Shown here in pieces: positions 9,187 through 17,604 of a stretch of DNA of 64,000 bases (positions are counted from its first letter, which is position 1; the number at the start of each line of letters is the position of its first letter). Where the stretch lies: assembly GCA_937995825.1 (NCBI GenBank), contig CALKJO010000003.1:124001-188000 (forward strand), in the 5' to 3' direction. Both the position numbers and the translations under genes were made by a program. Source of the DNA: an uncultured Anaerolineae bacterium (GTDB lineage Bacteria; Chloroflexota; Anaerolineae; Aggregatilineales; Phototrophicaceae). Below the pieces are notes generated by a model. It did no database searches and was not told the origin of the DNA. It saw only the letters and a list, made by a program, of their open reading frames with translations.

Positions 9187-10236
9187 TCAGGGAGCAAGTG
9201 CAGGGATCACCGCCAGCTTGATCACTTCGCTGCGCTGCATTCTCAGTAGCCCTTCTTCAACCTGTTCCAACGGGATTTCGCCGTCGATCATCACTTTTGC
9301 GTTGATCACTCCGGTCGCCAGCGCCGTGATCGCTTTCTCAAAGGTGCGCGGCGTTAAATGAAAGACTCCTTTCATCGTCACTTCGCCGTAGTGTAAGTGA
9401 GTCGCATCAAAGTTAACCTGTGTGCCGCCCGGCAGTCCGCTGAACTGGACGACTGTGCCACCCTTGCGCGCCATCAGCGGTGCGATCTGCCATGTTTCGG
9501 GGTTACCTGCCGCCTCAATCACCACATCAGCGCCGTAGCCGTTGGTCAGGTCTCTGATGGTCTGGACTGGCTCAATATCGAGCGTACTGTAAACTTCATC
9601 TGCCCCTACCGCAAGTGCCGTCTCCAGCCGACCTTTCGACCGTCCGAACACGATCACGCGCCCCGCGCCGAGCGCCTTAGCAAGCTGAACCTGCATCAGC
9701 GCCTGCGATCCAGCGCCGATGATCGCAACCGTATCGCTCAATTGAATTTCGGCGTATTCGATGCACAGAATCGCGCACGCCAGCGGCTCGCAGACTGCCG
9801 CTTCCTGAAAAGACAGATGAGCTGGCTTGATGTGCATGTTCTGCGCAGCGAGTCCGGCTGGTACGCGGATGTATTCGGCATACGCCCCAAAATTCCAATG
9901 TTTATCCAGATGCTCGCAGAGCTGCGGCTTACCCCGCCGGCAAAAATAGCAGAAGTTGCACGGATAGGAATTTGCCGCGACTACTGCGTCGCCTTCTTTC
10001 CAGCGCCCTGCGTTCTTGCCAACCGCTGCGATCACGCCGCTGTATTCATGACCGAACGGCATCGGCGGCGTGAACAGCCGATGACCGCGCAGATAGCCTT
10101 TGAGATCGGTTCCGTCAGTGGTTGCTGCCATTACTTTGACGACGACTTCGCCCTCTGCTGGCTCAGGGATCGGAACCTCGCGCATTTCGAGCTGCTTGGG
10201 ACCTAGAAAGAACACCCCCCGCATCGTCTGTGCCAT
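9187..10236 (-). CDS. Zinc-dependent medium-chain alcohol/polyol dehydrogenase
   Basis: A 349-residue MDR-superfamily dehydrogenase that oxidises a secondary alcohol or polyol with NAD(P). It shows the GHEYSGVIAAVGK catalytic-zinc region, the structural zinc cysteine cluster CNFCYFCRRGKPQLC, and the nucleotide-binding AIIGAGSQALMQVQLAKALG. A second MDR gene lies three bases upstream, so the pair is expressed together. Sorbitol/threonine dehydrogenase-like activity is plausible. The exact substrate is unknown. Confidence 0.88.
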   Translation of the reverse strand: MAQTMRGVFFLGPKQLEMREVPIPEPAEGEVVVKVMAATTDGTDLKGYLRGHRLFTPPMPFGHEYSGVIAAVGKNAGRWKEGDAVVAANSYPCNFCYFCRRGKPQLCEHLDKHWNFGAYAEYIRVPAGLAAQNMHIKPAHLSFQEAAVCEPLACAILCIEYAEIQLSDTVAIIGAGSQALMQVQLAKALGAGRVIVFGRSKGRLETALAVGADEVYSTLDIEPVQTIRDLTNGYGADVVIEAAGNPETWQIAPLMARKGGTVVQFSGLPGGTQVNFDATHLHYGEVTMKGVFHLTPRTFEKAITALATGVINAKVMIDGEIPLEQVEEGLLRMQRSEVIKLAVIPALAP

Positions 10237-10239
10237 GAT

Positions 10240-11262
10240 TTACAGCTCCACTACTACTTTGAGCGAGTCGCCCGCTGCGCGAGTTATTTCCCATGCCTGA
10301 TCTGCCTGTTCAAGGGGAAAGCGATGCGTAATCAGCTTTTCGGCATCGATCACCTTGTTTTTCAGAATCGACATCGTGCGCCGAATGTCCGCCGGCGCAG
10401 CGGAGTAGGTTCCGGTGATCGTGATCTCCTGAAAGAACATGCGGTTGGCGTCAAATGCCCAAAGCTCGCCCTTCCTAGGCGGGCCATACAGCAGCACGGT
10501 TGCCCCCGGACCTGCTAAGCTGAAGCCAAAGTCGATGGCGGGGATTTTTGAAGGGGTAATGAGAACCTGATGCGGTCCCGACCCATTCGACCAGGCGCGC
10601 ACCTGCTCCGCGATGTCAGGATCGTCGGAGTTTTTCGTCTCCAGTCCCAGCGACTTGGCGCGATCCAGCCGAACTGGAACACGATCCAGGATCAAGACGC
10701 GATCCGCGCCCCAGTGCGACGCGAGCATTCCCATCACCACTCCATTGAAGCCCGCTCCTAAAATCACCACCGTGTCGCCAACGCGGACATTGGCGCGATC
10801 CAGCGCCCGGACGCAGCAGGCAATCGGCTCAACCAGCGCGCCGATCTCATATGGCATGTCATCGGGAAGCTTCAGCACATCGCTGGCAACGATCTCCGCC
10901 GGCACGCGCACATACTCCGCCATCCCCGCCGGGTACAGCCGCGTGCGCTTGAAGGTCGGACACAACGTGTGATGTCCGCGCTGACACACATCGCAGACCA
11001 TGCATGGTACATGATGGTGCAGCGCAACGCGATCACCTAGTTTGAAATCGGTGACCCCTTCGCCCACCGCGACCACATCGCCCGCTGGCTCATGACCGAG
11101 CGCAACCGGCGCGCGCGGATCCATGTACCAATCGGTCACATCGCTTCCGCACATGCCGCAGGCACGCACACGAACCAAGATTTCACCGCGACTCGGCTCT
11201 CCTGGTTCGGGAACATCATTGACACGAATATCTTTGAACGCATGATAAATGACTGCTTTCAT
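10240..11262 (-). CDS. Zinc-dependent medium-chain alcohol/polyol dehydrogenase
   Basis: Second MDR dehydrogenase, 340 residues from the ATG at 11262. The frame is open 90 bases further up, but MKAVIYHAFKDIRVNDVPEP is the normal family N-terminus. Zinc ligands are visible in ACGMCGSDVTDWY, ALGHEPAGDVV and the structural cluster CMVCDVCQRGHHTLC; the NAD fold contains VVILGAGFNGVVMG. It is the first gene of an adh-adh-lipoprotein unit. A sequence resembling the SorC operator lies 87 bases upstream. Confidence 0.88.
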   Translation of the reverse strand: MKAVIYHAFKDIRVNDVPEPGEPSRGEILVRVRACGMCGSDVTDWYMDPRAPVALGHEPAGDVVAVGEGVTDFKLGDRVALHHHVPCMVCDVCQRGHHTLCPTFKRTRLYPAGMAEYVRVPAEIVASDVLKLPDDMPYEIGALVEPIACCVRALDRANVRVGDTVVILGAGFNGVVMGMLASHWGADRVLILDRVPVRLDRAKSLGLETKNSDDPDIAEQVRAWSNGSGPHQVLITPSKIPAIDFGFSLAGPGATVLLYGPPRKGELWAFDANRMFFQEITITGTYSAAPADIRRTMSILKNKVIDAEKLITHRFPLEQADQAWEITRAAGDSLKVVVEL

Positions 11263-11304
11263 CGATCTGACCTGAGTCTCGTTTGAATGCCGGAACCACC
11301 GAGG

Positions 11305-11335
11305 ATTATAGCGCATCCCGCGGTCACAATGGCAA
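11305..11335 (-). promoter_or_regulatory. Promoter candidate for the alcohol dehydrogenase unit
   Basis: On the minus strand a TTGCCA (11335-11330) is followed after 19 bp by a consensus TATAAT (11310-11305). Transcription would start near 11298, giving a leader of about 36 nt to the ATG at 11262. The 19-bp spacer is long, so an activator may be needed. Confidence 0.4.
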
Positions 11336-11348
11336 AAGACCGACTCTT

Positions 11349-11361
11349 GCACGTTTGTGCA
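11349..11361. promoter_or_regulatory. Third operator-like site, upstream of the alcohol dehydrogenases
   Basis: GCACGTTTGTGCA matches 11 of 13 bases of the core TCACATTTGTGCA found at 3797-3809, and is itself a TGCAC-N4-GTGCA dyad when base 11348 is included. It lies near -57 relative to the predicted start. This suggests co-regulation with the gpsA-like operon. The remaining part of the 11263-11549 gap shows nothing else recognisable. Confidence 0.45.
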
Positions 11362-11549
11362 TCGATGATGAATGAATCACCGCGCATTTTCATAGCGGCT
11401 CGCTTTGATAAATTCCCGCCAGACCGTGTTGTTCACGCCATCGCTGATATTATCAACGCAGCGGTCAGTCTGATAGCTGGGCGCAAATGCCGGATCATCC
11501 AGCTGAATGCTCTCGATCAGAATGAAACAAAGCGCAGCCCGCGCCAGGA

Positions 11550-13046
11550 TCATGACTCGAATGCGGCAAGCTGCGCAAACGTCGTTTTCAACGCCGGATA
11601 CACGCCCTTGAATGTGGGATAAAGCCGTTCATACTCCGCCACACCAACCGGATCAGGGTAAGTCGTATCCACACGGCGGATCATCGCTTTGCAGGCGGAC
11701 GGGACATCGGGATACGCCCCCGCGCCGACCGCCGCCAGGATCGCCGCGCCGAAGGCTGCGCCCTCGGTGGTGTTGATGGTGTAGAGCGGCAGTCCCATGA
11801 TGTCGGTGAACATCTGCCGCCAGACCGCGCTGCGCGTCGCCCCGCCGCTGATCACCGCTTCCGTAGGATACACACCCTGCGACCGAAGCAGTTCAAGCTG
11901 ATCGCGCATCCCGAAGGCGACGCCTTCCATGACCGCCCGCGCCATGTGCGCCAGTCCGTGGCGGAGCGTGAAGCCGACAAATGCGCCGCGCGCCAGCGGA
12001 TCGGGATGGGGATTGCGTTCGCCGGTCAGATAAGGCGCGAACAGCAGTCCGAGCGACCCGCGCGGCACACTTTCAACCATCGTATTCAGATCGTCGTAGC
12101 TCAGGTTGGGTGCAAATTCATCATGCATCCAGCGCAGACCACCCGCCGCGCTCAGCATCACGCCCATATGAAACCATGTTCCAGGAATGGGTCCGCAGAA
12201 GGTGTGCAGCCGTCCATCCGGTTCCGGGGCATAGCCCGCGCTCACAGCATACGCCACGCCGGAAGTCCCGACCGACAAACTGACCTGATCGCGCTCAACG
12301 ATACCGCTGCCAACACCGCCCGCAGGCTGATCCCCTGCCCCGCCGACAACCGGCGTGCCAACGCGCAGCCCAGTTGCGGCTGCCCCCGCCTGGTTGACAT
12401 ACGCGCTGACATCCTGCGACTCACACAGCTCCGGCAGCCACGCTTTCGGGAAGTCATAAGCGGCGATCAGCTCATCTGACCACGTGCGCTTGGCGATGTC
12501 CATCACGCCGAAACCCGATCCGTCGGCGACATCGGCAGCATACGCGCCTGTCAGCCGAAAGCGGATGTAATCCTTCGGTAAAAGGACGTGCGCGATCTGG
12601 CTGAATATTTCCGGCTCGTTCTGCTTCAGCCAGAGGATTTTGGGCGCGGTGAAGCCGGGCAGCAAAATACTTCCGATCAACTTGTACAGCTTCTGCGCAC
12701 CGACAAGCTCAGTGATCTGCGCGCATTGAGCGACGCTGCGCTGATCGTTCCACAGGATGGCAGGGCGCAGCGGCTTGCCATCGGCATCAAGCGAGGTTAG
12801 CCCGTGCATCTGACCGGTCAATCCAACCGCCGCCACATCATCGGGGGAAATTTCTTTCAATAAATCGCGCAGCGCGCCGCTGGCCGCGCCCCACCAGTTT
12901 TCCGGGTCTTGTTCTGACCAGAGCGGGCGCGGCGTGGACAGCTCATGACTGTAACTCTTGACCGCGATCACCTGCCCACTTTCATCAATCGCCAACGCCT
13001 TTGAGGCGGTCGTGCTGACATCAATGCCAATGAAATAGCGCGCCAT
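11550..13046 (-). CDS. FGGY-family carbohydrate kinase, xylulokinase-like
   Basis: Kinase of 498 residues that phosphorylates a ketose or polyol with ATP. It opens with the phosphate-binding YFIGIDVSTTASKALAID. Then come AVGLTGQMHGL, PAILWNDQRS, the GGAGDQPAGGVGSG signature with the catalytic Asp, and the C-terminal ISGGATRSAVWRQM. Length and motifs are closest to D-xylulose kinases, but FGGY specificity is hard to call. It lies 63 bp after the SDR gene on the same strand, so the pair fits an oxidation-then-phosphorylation route for a sugar alcohol. Confidence 0.85.
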   Translation of the reverse strand: MARYFIGIDVSTTASKALAIDESGQVIAVKSYSHELSTPRPLWSEQDPENWWGAASGALRDLLKEISPDDVAAVGLTGQMHGLTSLDADGKPLRPAILWNDQRSVAQCAQITELVGAQKLYKLIGSILLPGFTAPKILWLKQNEPEIFSQIAHVLLPKDYIRFRLTGAYAADVADGSGFGVMDIAKRTWSDELIAAYDFPKAWLPELCESQDVSAYVNQAGAAATGLRVGTPVVGGAGDQPAGGVGSGIVERDQVSLSVGTSGVAYAVSAGYAPEPDGRLHTFCGPIPGTWFHMGVMLSAAGGLRWMHDEFAPNLSYDDLNTMVESVPRGSLGLLFAPYLTGERNPHPDPLARGAFVGFTLRHGLAHMARAVMEGVAFGMRDQLELLRSQGVYPTEAVISGGATRSAVWRQMFTDIMGLPLYTINTTEGAAFGAAILAAVGAGAYPDVPSACKAMIRRVDTTYPDPVGVAEYERLYPTFKGVYPALKTTFAQLAAFES

Positions 13047-13109
13047 CTATTCAGACTCCCGTGTTCATTTCGTTAAAGCCTTGATTGTACACACACAGAG
13101 GCTGAGTCG

Positions 13110-13850
13110 CTAAACCATCAGCGTGCCGCCGTTTACATCCATCGTTGCGCCAGTTATCCACGATGCCAGATCGGAACTGAGAAAGACGATGCAGTTGGCG
13201 ATCTCCACTGGATCAGCGAGCCGCTTGAGCGGTGCAGTGCGAATCACCTCCTGAAGCGACTCCTCTGGAAGCACCGTCATCATCCGCGTCTCAACCGCAC
13301 CGGGAGCGACTGCATTCACCAAGATGTTCCAGGGCGCATAGTGGCGCGCGAACGCCTTTGTCATTGAAATAACGCCCGCTTTAGTCGCACTGTAGACGGT
13401 TGCATTGTAAATGCCGCCGGTGCGCCCACCGGTCGAACTCAAATTAACGATCCGACCGGCATGATTGGGTTTCATCGCCTCCGCCGCCACCCGCGACAGG
13501 AAAAAGACCGCTTTGAGGTTAACCGCAGTGATCCGGTCGAACAACGCTTCAGTCATGTCCTCAATCGACACGCGCGGGCAGATGCCTGCATTGTTCACCA
13601 GCGCATCCAGCCGTCCGAACCGAGCCACAACTGACGCGACCAACGAGTCGATCTGCTGAAGATCGCTGACATCGCAGCGAAACGCTTCAGTGCTGCTGCC
13701 CAATTCGTGGGCAACGGCTGAAGCCTCATCCATGTCGATGTCAACCACTGCCACTTTTGCCCCCTCCTCAACCGCGCGTCGCGCCGCAGCCGCGCCAATG
13801 CCCCGAGCAGCGCCGGTGATCAGGATTACTTTATTCTCCAAGAGCATCAT
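13110..13850 (-). CDS. Short-chain dehydrogenase/reductase
   Basis: Classical SDR of 246 residues. The cofactor loop is TGAARGIGAAAAR. VDIDMDEA suggests an Asp that favours NAD. VNNAGIC is followed by the active site, a Ser in NLSSTGGR and the YSATK Tyr/Lys pair. The C-terminus has PGAVETRM and a typical ASWITGATMDVNGG. It is likely a polyol or hydroxyacid dehydrogenase working with the downstream FGGY kinase. The first ATG (13850) is preceded by AAGGATG; a second ATG follows directly. Confidence 0.88.
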   Translation of the reverse strand: MMLLENKVILITGAARGIGAAAARRAVEEGAKVAVVDIDMDEASAVAHELGSSTEAFRCDVSDLQQIDSLVASVVARFGRLDALVNNAGICPRVSIEDMTEALFDRITAVNLKAVFFLSRVAAEAMKPNHAGRIVNLSSTGGRTGGIYNATVYSATKAGVISMTKAFARHYAPWNILVNAVAPGAVETRMMTVLPEESLQEVIRTAPLKRLADPVEIANCIVFLSSDLASWITGATMDVNGGTLMV

Positions 13851-13902
13851 TTCATCCTTTTGTTCTCAACTGTACTCATACTCCAACAGGATCAGCGAAG
13901 CG

Positions 13903-13932
13903 TTGCCATTTCCTGTGCATACTCTATATAAT
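13903..13932 (+). promoter_or_regulatory. Promoter upstream of the cupin gene
   Basis: TTGCCA (13903-13908) and a consensus TATAAT (13927-13932) are separated by 18 bp. A perfect 9-bp inverted repeat, CATTTCCTG at 13907-13915 and CAGGAAATG at 13972-13980, flanks the -10 and start region and may be an operator pair. Confidence 0.5.
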
Positions 13933-13997
13933 AGCGGTGGATTATATATAGCGCGGAAAATCGATGCATTGCAGGAAATGCCTTTTATGGAGCGAAA

Positions 13998-14345
13998 ATG
14001 GCTGAAGTGCATTTTTTGTCCACACATGACATAGACTTTAGGCAGGATGATCGTTTTCCCAGTATCAGGACAAAGCTTCTGGAGTCCCGCCAAACTCACG
14101 CTCATACCAGCGTGATGATCGCGCAGGTTGCGCCCGGTGGTGGGATTCCGCGCCATGTCCATGAGGCGGAGAGCGAAACCGCCTATGTCCTCAGCGGGCG
14201 CGGTAAGCTGATCACGGATAAGGGCGAATTCCTCCTCAAGCCAGGAGTCATGGTGACCATCCCGCCCGGTCTAGCGCATGGCGTCGTCAACGATAGCGAT
14301 GAGCCGCTTGAAGTATTTGCCTTTCACACACCTCCAGCGCGTTGA
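13998..14345 (+). CDS. Small cupin-domain protein
   Basis: Single-domain cupin of 115 residues. The first metal-binding motif is PRHVHEAESETAYVLSGRG (His-x-His and a downstream Glu), and the second is PPGLAHGVVND with the last His ligand. Small cupins of this kind are mutarotases, isomerases or metal-dependent dioxygenases, and the sequence does not decide. A GGAG sits eight bases before the ATG. It precedes a Gfo/Idh/MocA gene by 47 bp and is divergent from the SDR gene, so a role in sugar-derivative catabolism is likely. Confidence 0.8.
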   Translation: MAEVHFLSTHDIDFRQDDRFPSIRTKLLESRQTHAHTSVMIAQVAPGGGIPRHVHEAESETAYVLSGRGKLITDKGEFLLKPGVMVTIPPGLAHGVVNDSDEPLEVFAFHTPPAR

Positions 14346-14392
14346 TCATGATTTTTCTAAACGACACCCCTTTATAAATAAGGAATCCCTTC

Positions 14393-15478
14393 ATGACACA
14401 GCAAGCCAGAATTGCCATCATTGGCGTCGGCTGGTGGACAACGATGACGCATATCCCTGCGCTGCTCAGCAACCCCGATGCTCTCATCACTGCGCTGGCA
14501 GACACGCGGTCGGAGGTGCTGGACAAAGCGGCGCAGACATACCAACTCACTGCGCACCGCTATACCGACTACCGAGCGATGCTGATGGAGGCGGAGATCG
14601 ATGGCGTGATCGTCGCCACCAATCATACCACCCACTACGAAATTGCCAAAGCCTGCCTTGAAGCCGGCAAACACGTCATGTTGGAAAAGCCGATGGTGCT
14701 GAAGGCGTGCCATGCCTACGAACTGCGCGATCTAGCAGCACAGAAAGGCGTTGAACTCATCATCGGCTATCCCTGGCACTTCACAGCCAACACCCTGCGC
14801 GCCCGCGAACTTGTGCAGTCAGGAAAGCTCGGCACAATTGAGTATGTGACGAGCTTGTTTTCATCGATGGTCATAGAGTTTCTTCGAGGAAACGATGACA
14901 AATATCGCACAACGTTCAATTATCCGGTGACTGGACCCGGGTCGGTCTACGCCGATCCAGCGCGATCCGGTGGCGGACAGGGACACTTGCAGGTGACGCA
15001 TTCCGCCGGCACGATGTTCTTTGTGACCGGGCTGCGCGCTCAGCGCGTTTCTGCATTCATGAATCATCTCAATCTTCAAGTCGATGTCTGCGATGCCATC
15101 TCGGTGCGCTTTCAGCCGGAGTCCGATGCCAAACCGAACGCAGTCGGCGTTGTGGGCAGCACGGGGAATATTGGTGTTGGAGACTCAGGAGTAAGTGAGC
15201 TGCAAGTTTACGGAGAACTTGGACGACTGAAGCTTGACCACACCGCTGGGACACTGTATGTGCGCTATCATGACGGCGCGGAGATGTGGGGCGAAACGCT
15301 TTCTCAGGAGCAGCGCTACCCCAGTGCCGCGACCAGTGCCAATCTGGTCGATGTCGCGCTGGGCAAGGCAGCAAACGGATCGCCAGCAGAAGTTGGGGTG
15401 CGGGTGGTTGAGCTGCTCGACGCTGCATATCAGTCGGCGCAGGGGGACGGCGTCCCTATCAACATCGCAGACCTGTAA
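14393..15478 (+). CDS. Gfo/Idh/MocA family oxidoreductase
   Basis: Third member of this family in the window, 361 residues. It has IAIIGVGWW at the Rossmann loop, HVMLEKPMV with the catalytic Lys, and a C-terminal domain with GGGQGHLQVTHSAGTMFF, where a His near residue 205 would act in catalysis. The start is supported by AAGGA nine bases upstream. Neighbours are a cupin and a GntR-type regulator followed by an E2/E1 operon. Substrate unknown. Confidence 0.87.
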   Translation: MTQQARIAIIGVGWWTTMTHIPALLSNPDALITALADTRSEVLDKAAQTYQLTAHRYTDYRAMLMEAEIDGVIVATNHTTHYEIAKACLEAGKHVMLEKPMVLKACHAYELRDLAAQKGVELIIGYPWHFTANTLRARELVQSGKLGTIEYVTSLFSSMVIEFLRGNDDKYRTTFNYPVTGPGSVYADPARSGGGQGHLQVTHSAGTMFFVTGLRAQRVSAFMNHLNLQVDVCDAISVRFQPESDAKPNAVGVVGSTGNIGVGDSGVSELQVYGELGRLKLDHTAGTLYVRYHDGAEMWGETLSQEQRYPSAATSANLVDVALGKAANGSPAEVGVRVVELLDAAYQSAQGDGVPINIADL

Positions 15479-15588
15479 AACGCCAGCAGTTTTATAGTGG
15501 TTGGTATTATCCGCCTTGTCAGAGTGCAAATCATACGTACCATAAACGGTTCATATCGTCCTTTGACTCAACAGTATGAGGAATTGGC

Positions 15589-16242
15589 ATGGTAAGGCGC
15601 AACAATCAGAAGACCAAGATGGATATGATCGTTGAGACGCTTCGGGAGGCAGTGCTGACCGGAGAATTCAACAGCGGAGAGCGGCTGCTTCAGGATGAAC
15701 TGGCTGAGCGCTTTAACACCAGTTCAACGCCTATCCGCGAGGCGCTGCGTCAGCTTCAGGCTGAGGGCATCCTCGAACACAGCCCGTATCGCGGTGTCCA
15801 GGTCGCGGAAGTGAAGATGGAAGATGTGCGCGAAATCTACATGGTGCGCGCCGTTATGGAGTCGTTTGTGACGCGGCTGGCAGTGCCATATCTGAACAGC
15901 GCGCGAATTGCACAGCTCCGCAGTCTCCAGGCACAAATGCGAACTATCATCAGCAGTGGTCAGATCAAAGGGCTTCGCAAAGTGAATTATGAGTTTCATT
16001 CGCTTATTTACGAGGCGGCTTCCCTGCCTTACTCACTTAAGATCATCAAAAATCTATGGGCGCAGTCACCCTGGGATGCCCTGTATGTGCTGCCAGGACG
16101 GGCGGAAAATTCGCTCGACGAGCATGATCGCATTATCGAGGCGATTGCACAGCAAGACCCGGTTGCTGCCGCGCTGCGCGTTCAGGAACATATCGATAAC
16201 GCAGCGGCAGCGCTCGCCGATTATATTGACCAGCGAAACTAG
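15589..16242 (+). CDS. GntR-family transcriptional regulator (FCD subfamily)
   Basis: Regulator of 217 residues. The winged helix at about residues 10-75 contains the GntR signature LAERFNTSSTPIREALRQL. An all-helical FCD ligand-binding domain follows, with the motif residues in VRAVMESFV, YEFHSLIYEA and DEHDRIIEAI. Family members bind organic acids or sugar acids, usually through a metal held by Asp and His residues. It starts with a GAGGA site six bases upstream and lies 92 bp before the E2-E1alpha-E1beta operon, which it probably controls. Confidence 0.9.
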   Translation: MVRRNNQKTKMDMIVETLREAVLTGEFNSGERLLQDELAERFNTSSTPIREALRQLQAEGILEHSPYRGVQVAEVKMEDVREIYMVRAVMESFVTRLAVPYLNSARIAQLRSLQAQMRTIISSGQIKGLRKVNYEFHSLIYEAASLPYSLKIIKNLWAQSPWDALYVLPGRAENSLDEHDRIIEAIAQQDPVAAALRVQEHIDNAAAALADYIDQRN

Positions 16243-16257
16243 TTTTATAAATTATAT

Positions 16258-16285
16258 TTGATCGCCTGTCTATCTGCGGTATAGT
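16258..16285 (+). promoter_or_regulatory. Promoter candidate for the second E2/E1 operon
   Basis: TTGATC (16258-16263) and TATAGT (16280-16285) are 16 bp apart in the gap between the GntR gene and E2, giving a leader of about 40 nt. This implies that the dehydrogenase operon can be expressed separately from its regulator. Confidence 0.45.
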
Positions 16286-16334
16286 TGTGATCGACTGACC
16301 GCGCACAGTTTACAGATAGTAAGGAAGAGTACCT

Positions 16335-17594
16335 ATGGCAGTGGATATTGTCATGCCGAATCTGGGTTTTGACACACAATCAGGACGTCTGATTGAGTGG
16401 CTGAAAAAACCAGGTGACAGCGTGACGCGCGGTGACATCATCGCTGTTGTTGAGTCGGACAAGGCAAATGTCGAACTAGAGAGTGTCGCTTCGGGCATTC
16501 TGCTTGAGACGCTCTTCCCCGCCGATACTGAGATCAATGTCGGCACAGTGATCGCTCGAATTGGTCAGCCCGACGAGGTGCGTTCCCAATCGCCCGTTCC
16601 ATCCAACCAACCGCCCATCTCTGATATTTCACCGGTCGCCAAGCGGCTTGCGGAGGAGCACGGAGTCGATCTATCGCGCATCACGGGCAGCGGACGCGGC
16701 GGACGTATCATGCGTGAGGATGTCGAAGCGCTACTGAAGCCACCAATTCACGGGAGCAGAGTCCGCGCGCTTCCTAAAGTGAGGAAAGCGGCGCATGATG
16801 CGGGCATCGACCTCGCGCTTGTGCCGCCGACAGGCGCGCAGGGGCAAGTCACCCTGGCTGATCTGAACCAGTATGCGCGTTTGCAGGCGCCGACGGCGGC
16901 GGTAACCCCACCAGCACCAGCGACTTCTGAGCTGGTGATCGAAGGCAGACGGGAGGTTGCGATCACGCGCGCCCGCCGTGCCATTGGCGACCGGCTGAGC
17001 CGAAGTATGCGCGAAGCCCCCCATTTCTATGTGTCGGGTGAATTCGACGTGACCGATGCGATACGCGCCCTTCCGGATAAAATCCGTATCAACGATCTGC
17101 TGCTCTACCTGACTGCGCAAACCCTGCTGCGCGTGCCTGAGCTGAACGCCACTTACGAGGATGAGCGCTTATTTCAGTCCGATCACGTGCATCTAGGAAT
17201 CGCCGTCGCACTTGAGGACGGCTTGCTCACGCCGGTGCTGCGCCATGCGGAACGTTATTCGCTTCAGGGAATCGCCGATGAAAGCCGCAGTCTGATCGAG
17301 CGCGCCCGCGAGAAGCGCCTGCGCCCCGACGATTTACAGGGCGGGACATTCACCGTGAGCAACCTCGGCATGGTCAAACAGGTGGAACGCTTCACCGCCG
17401 TGATCAACCCGCCGCAGGTGGGCATCCTGGCGGTCGGCACGGTCAAGGAGCGTCCGGCCGTCATCGACGGCGGTCTGTACATTCGCAGCACCGTCTATCT
17501 GACCTTGAGCGGTGATCACCGCGCTGTCGACGGAATGCACCTGGCGCGTTTCCTGGCGGTTTTTCATGAGCAGCTGACAGCGTTCAGCAAATAG
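16335..17594 (+). CDS. Dihydrolipoamide acyltransferase E2, second complex
   Basis: E2 of 419 residues: a lipoyl domain with Lys about 43 in VESDKANVELES, two subunit-binding domains (around 94-135 and 137-175, with RGGRI and QGQVTL turns), then the catalytic domain with the DHRAVDG motif near residue 395. GTFTVSNLGMVKQVERFTAV is the usual E2 core signature. Here E2 comes first in the operon, unlike the first module. AAGGA lies upstream of the ATG. Confidence 0.9.
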   Translation: MAVDIVMPNLGFDTQSGRLIEWLKKPGDSVTRGDIIAVVESDKANVELESVASGILLETLFPADTEINVGTVIARIGQPDEVRSQSPVPSNQPPISDISPVAKRLAEEHGVDLSRITGSGRGGRIMREDVEALLKPPIHGSRVRALPKVRKAAHDAGIDLALVPPTGAQGQVTLADLNQYARLQAPTAAVTPPAPATSELVIEGRREVAITRARRAIGDRLSRSMREAPHFYVSGEFDVTDAIRALPDKIRINDLLLYLTAQTLLRVPELNATYEDERLFQSDHVHLGIAVALEDGLLTPVLRHAERYSLQGIADESRSLIERAREKRLRPDDLQGGTFTVSNLGMVKQVERFTAVINPPQVGILAVGTVKERPAVIDGGLYIRSTVYLTLSGDHRAVDGMHLARFLAVFHEQLTAFSK

Positions 17595-17604
17595 AGAGGA
17601 TCTG

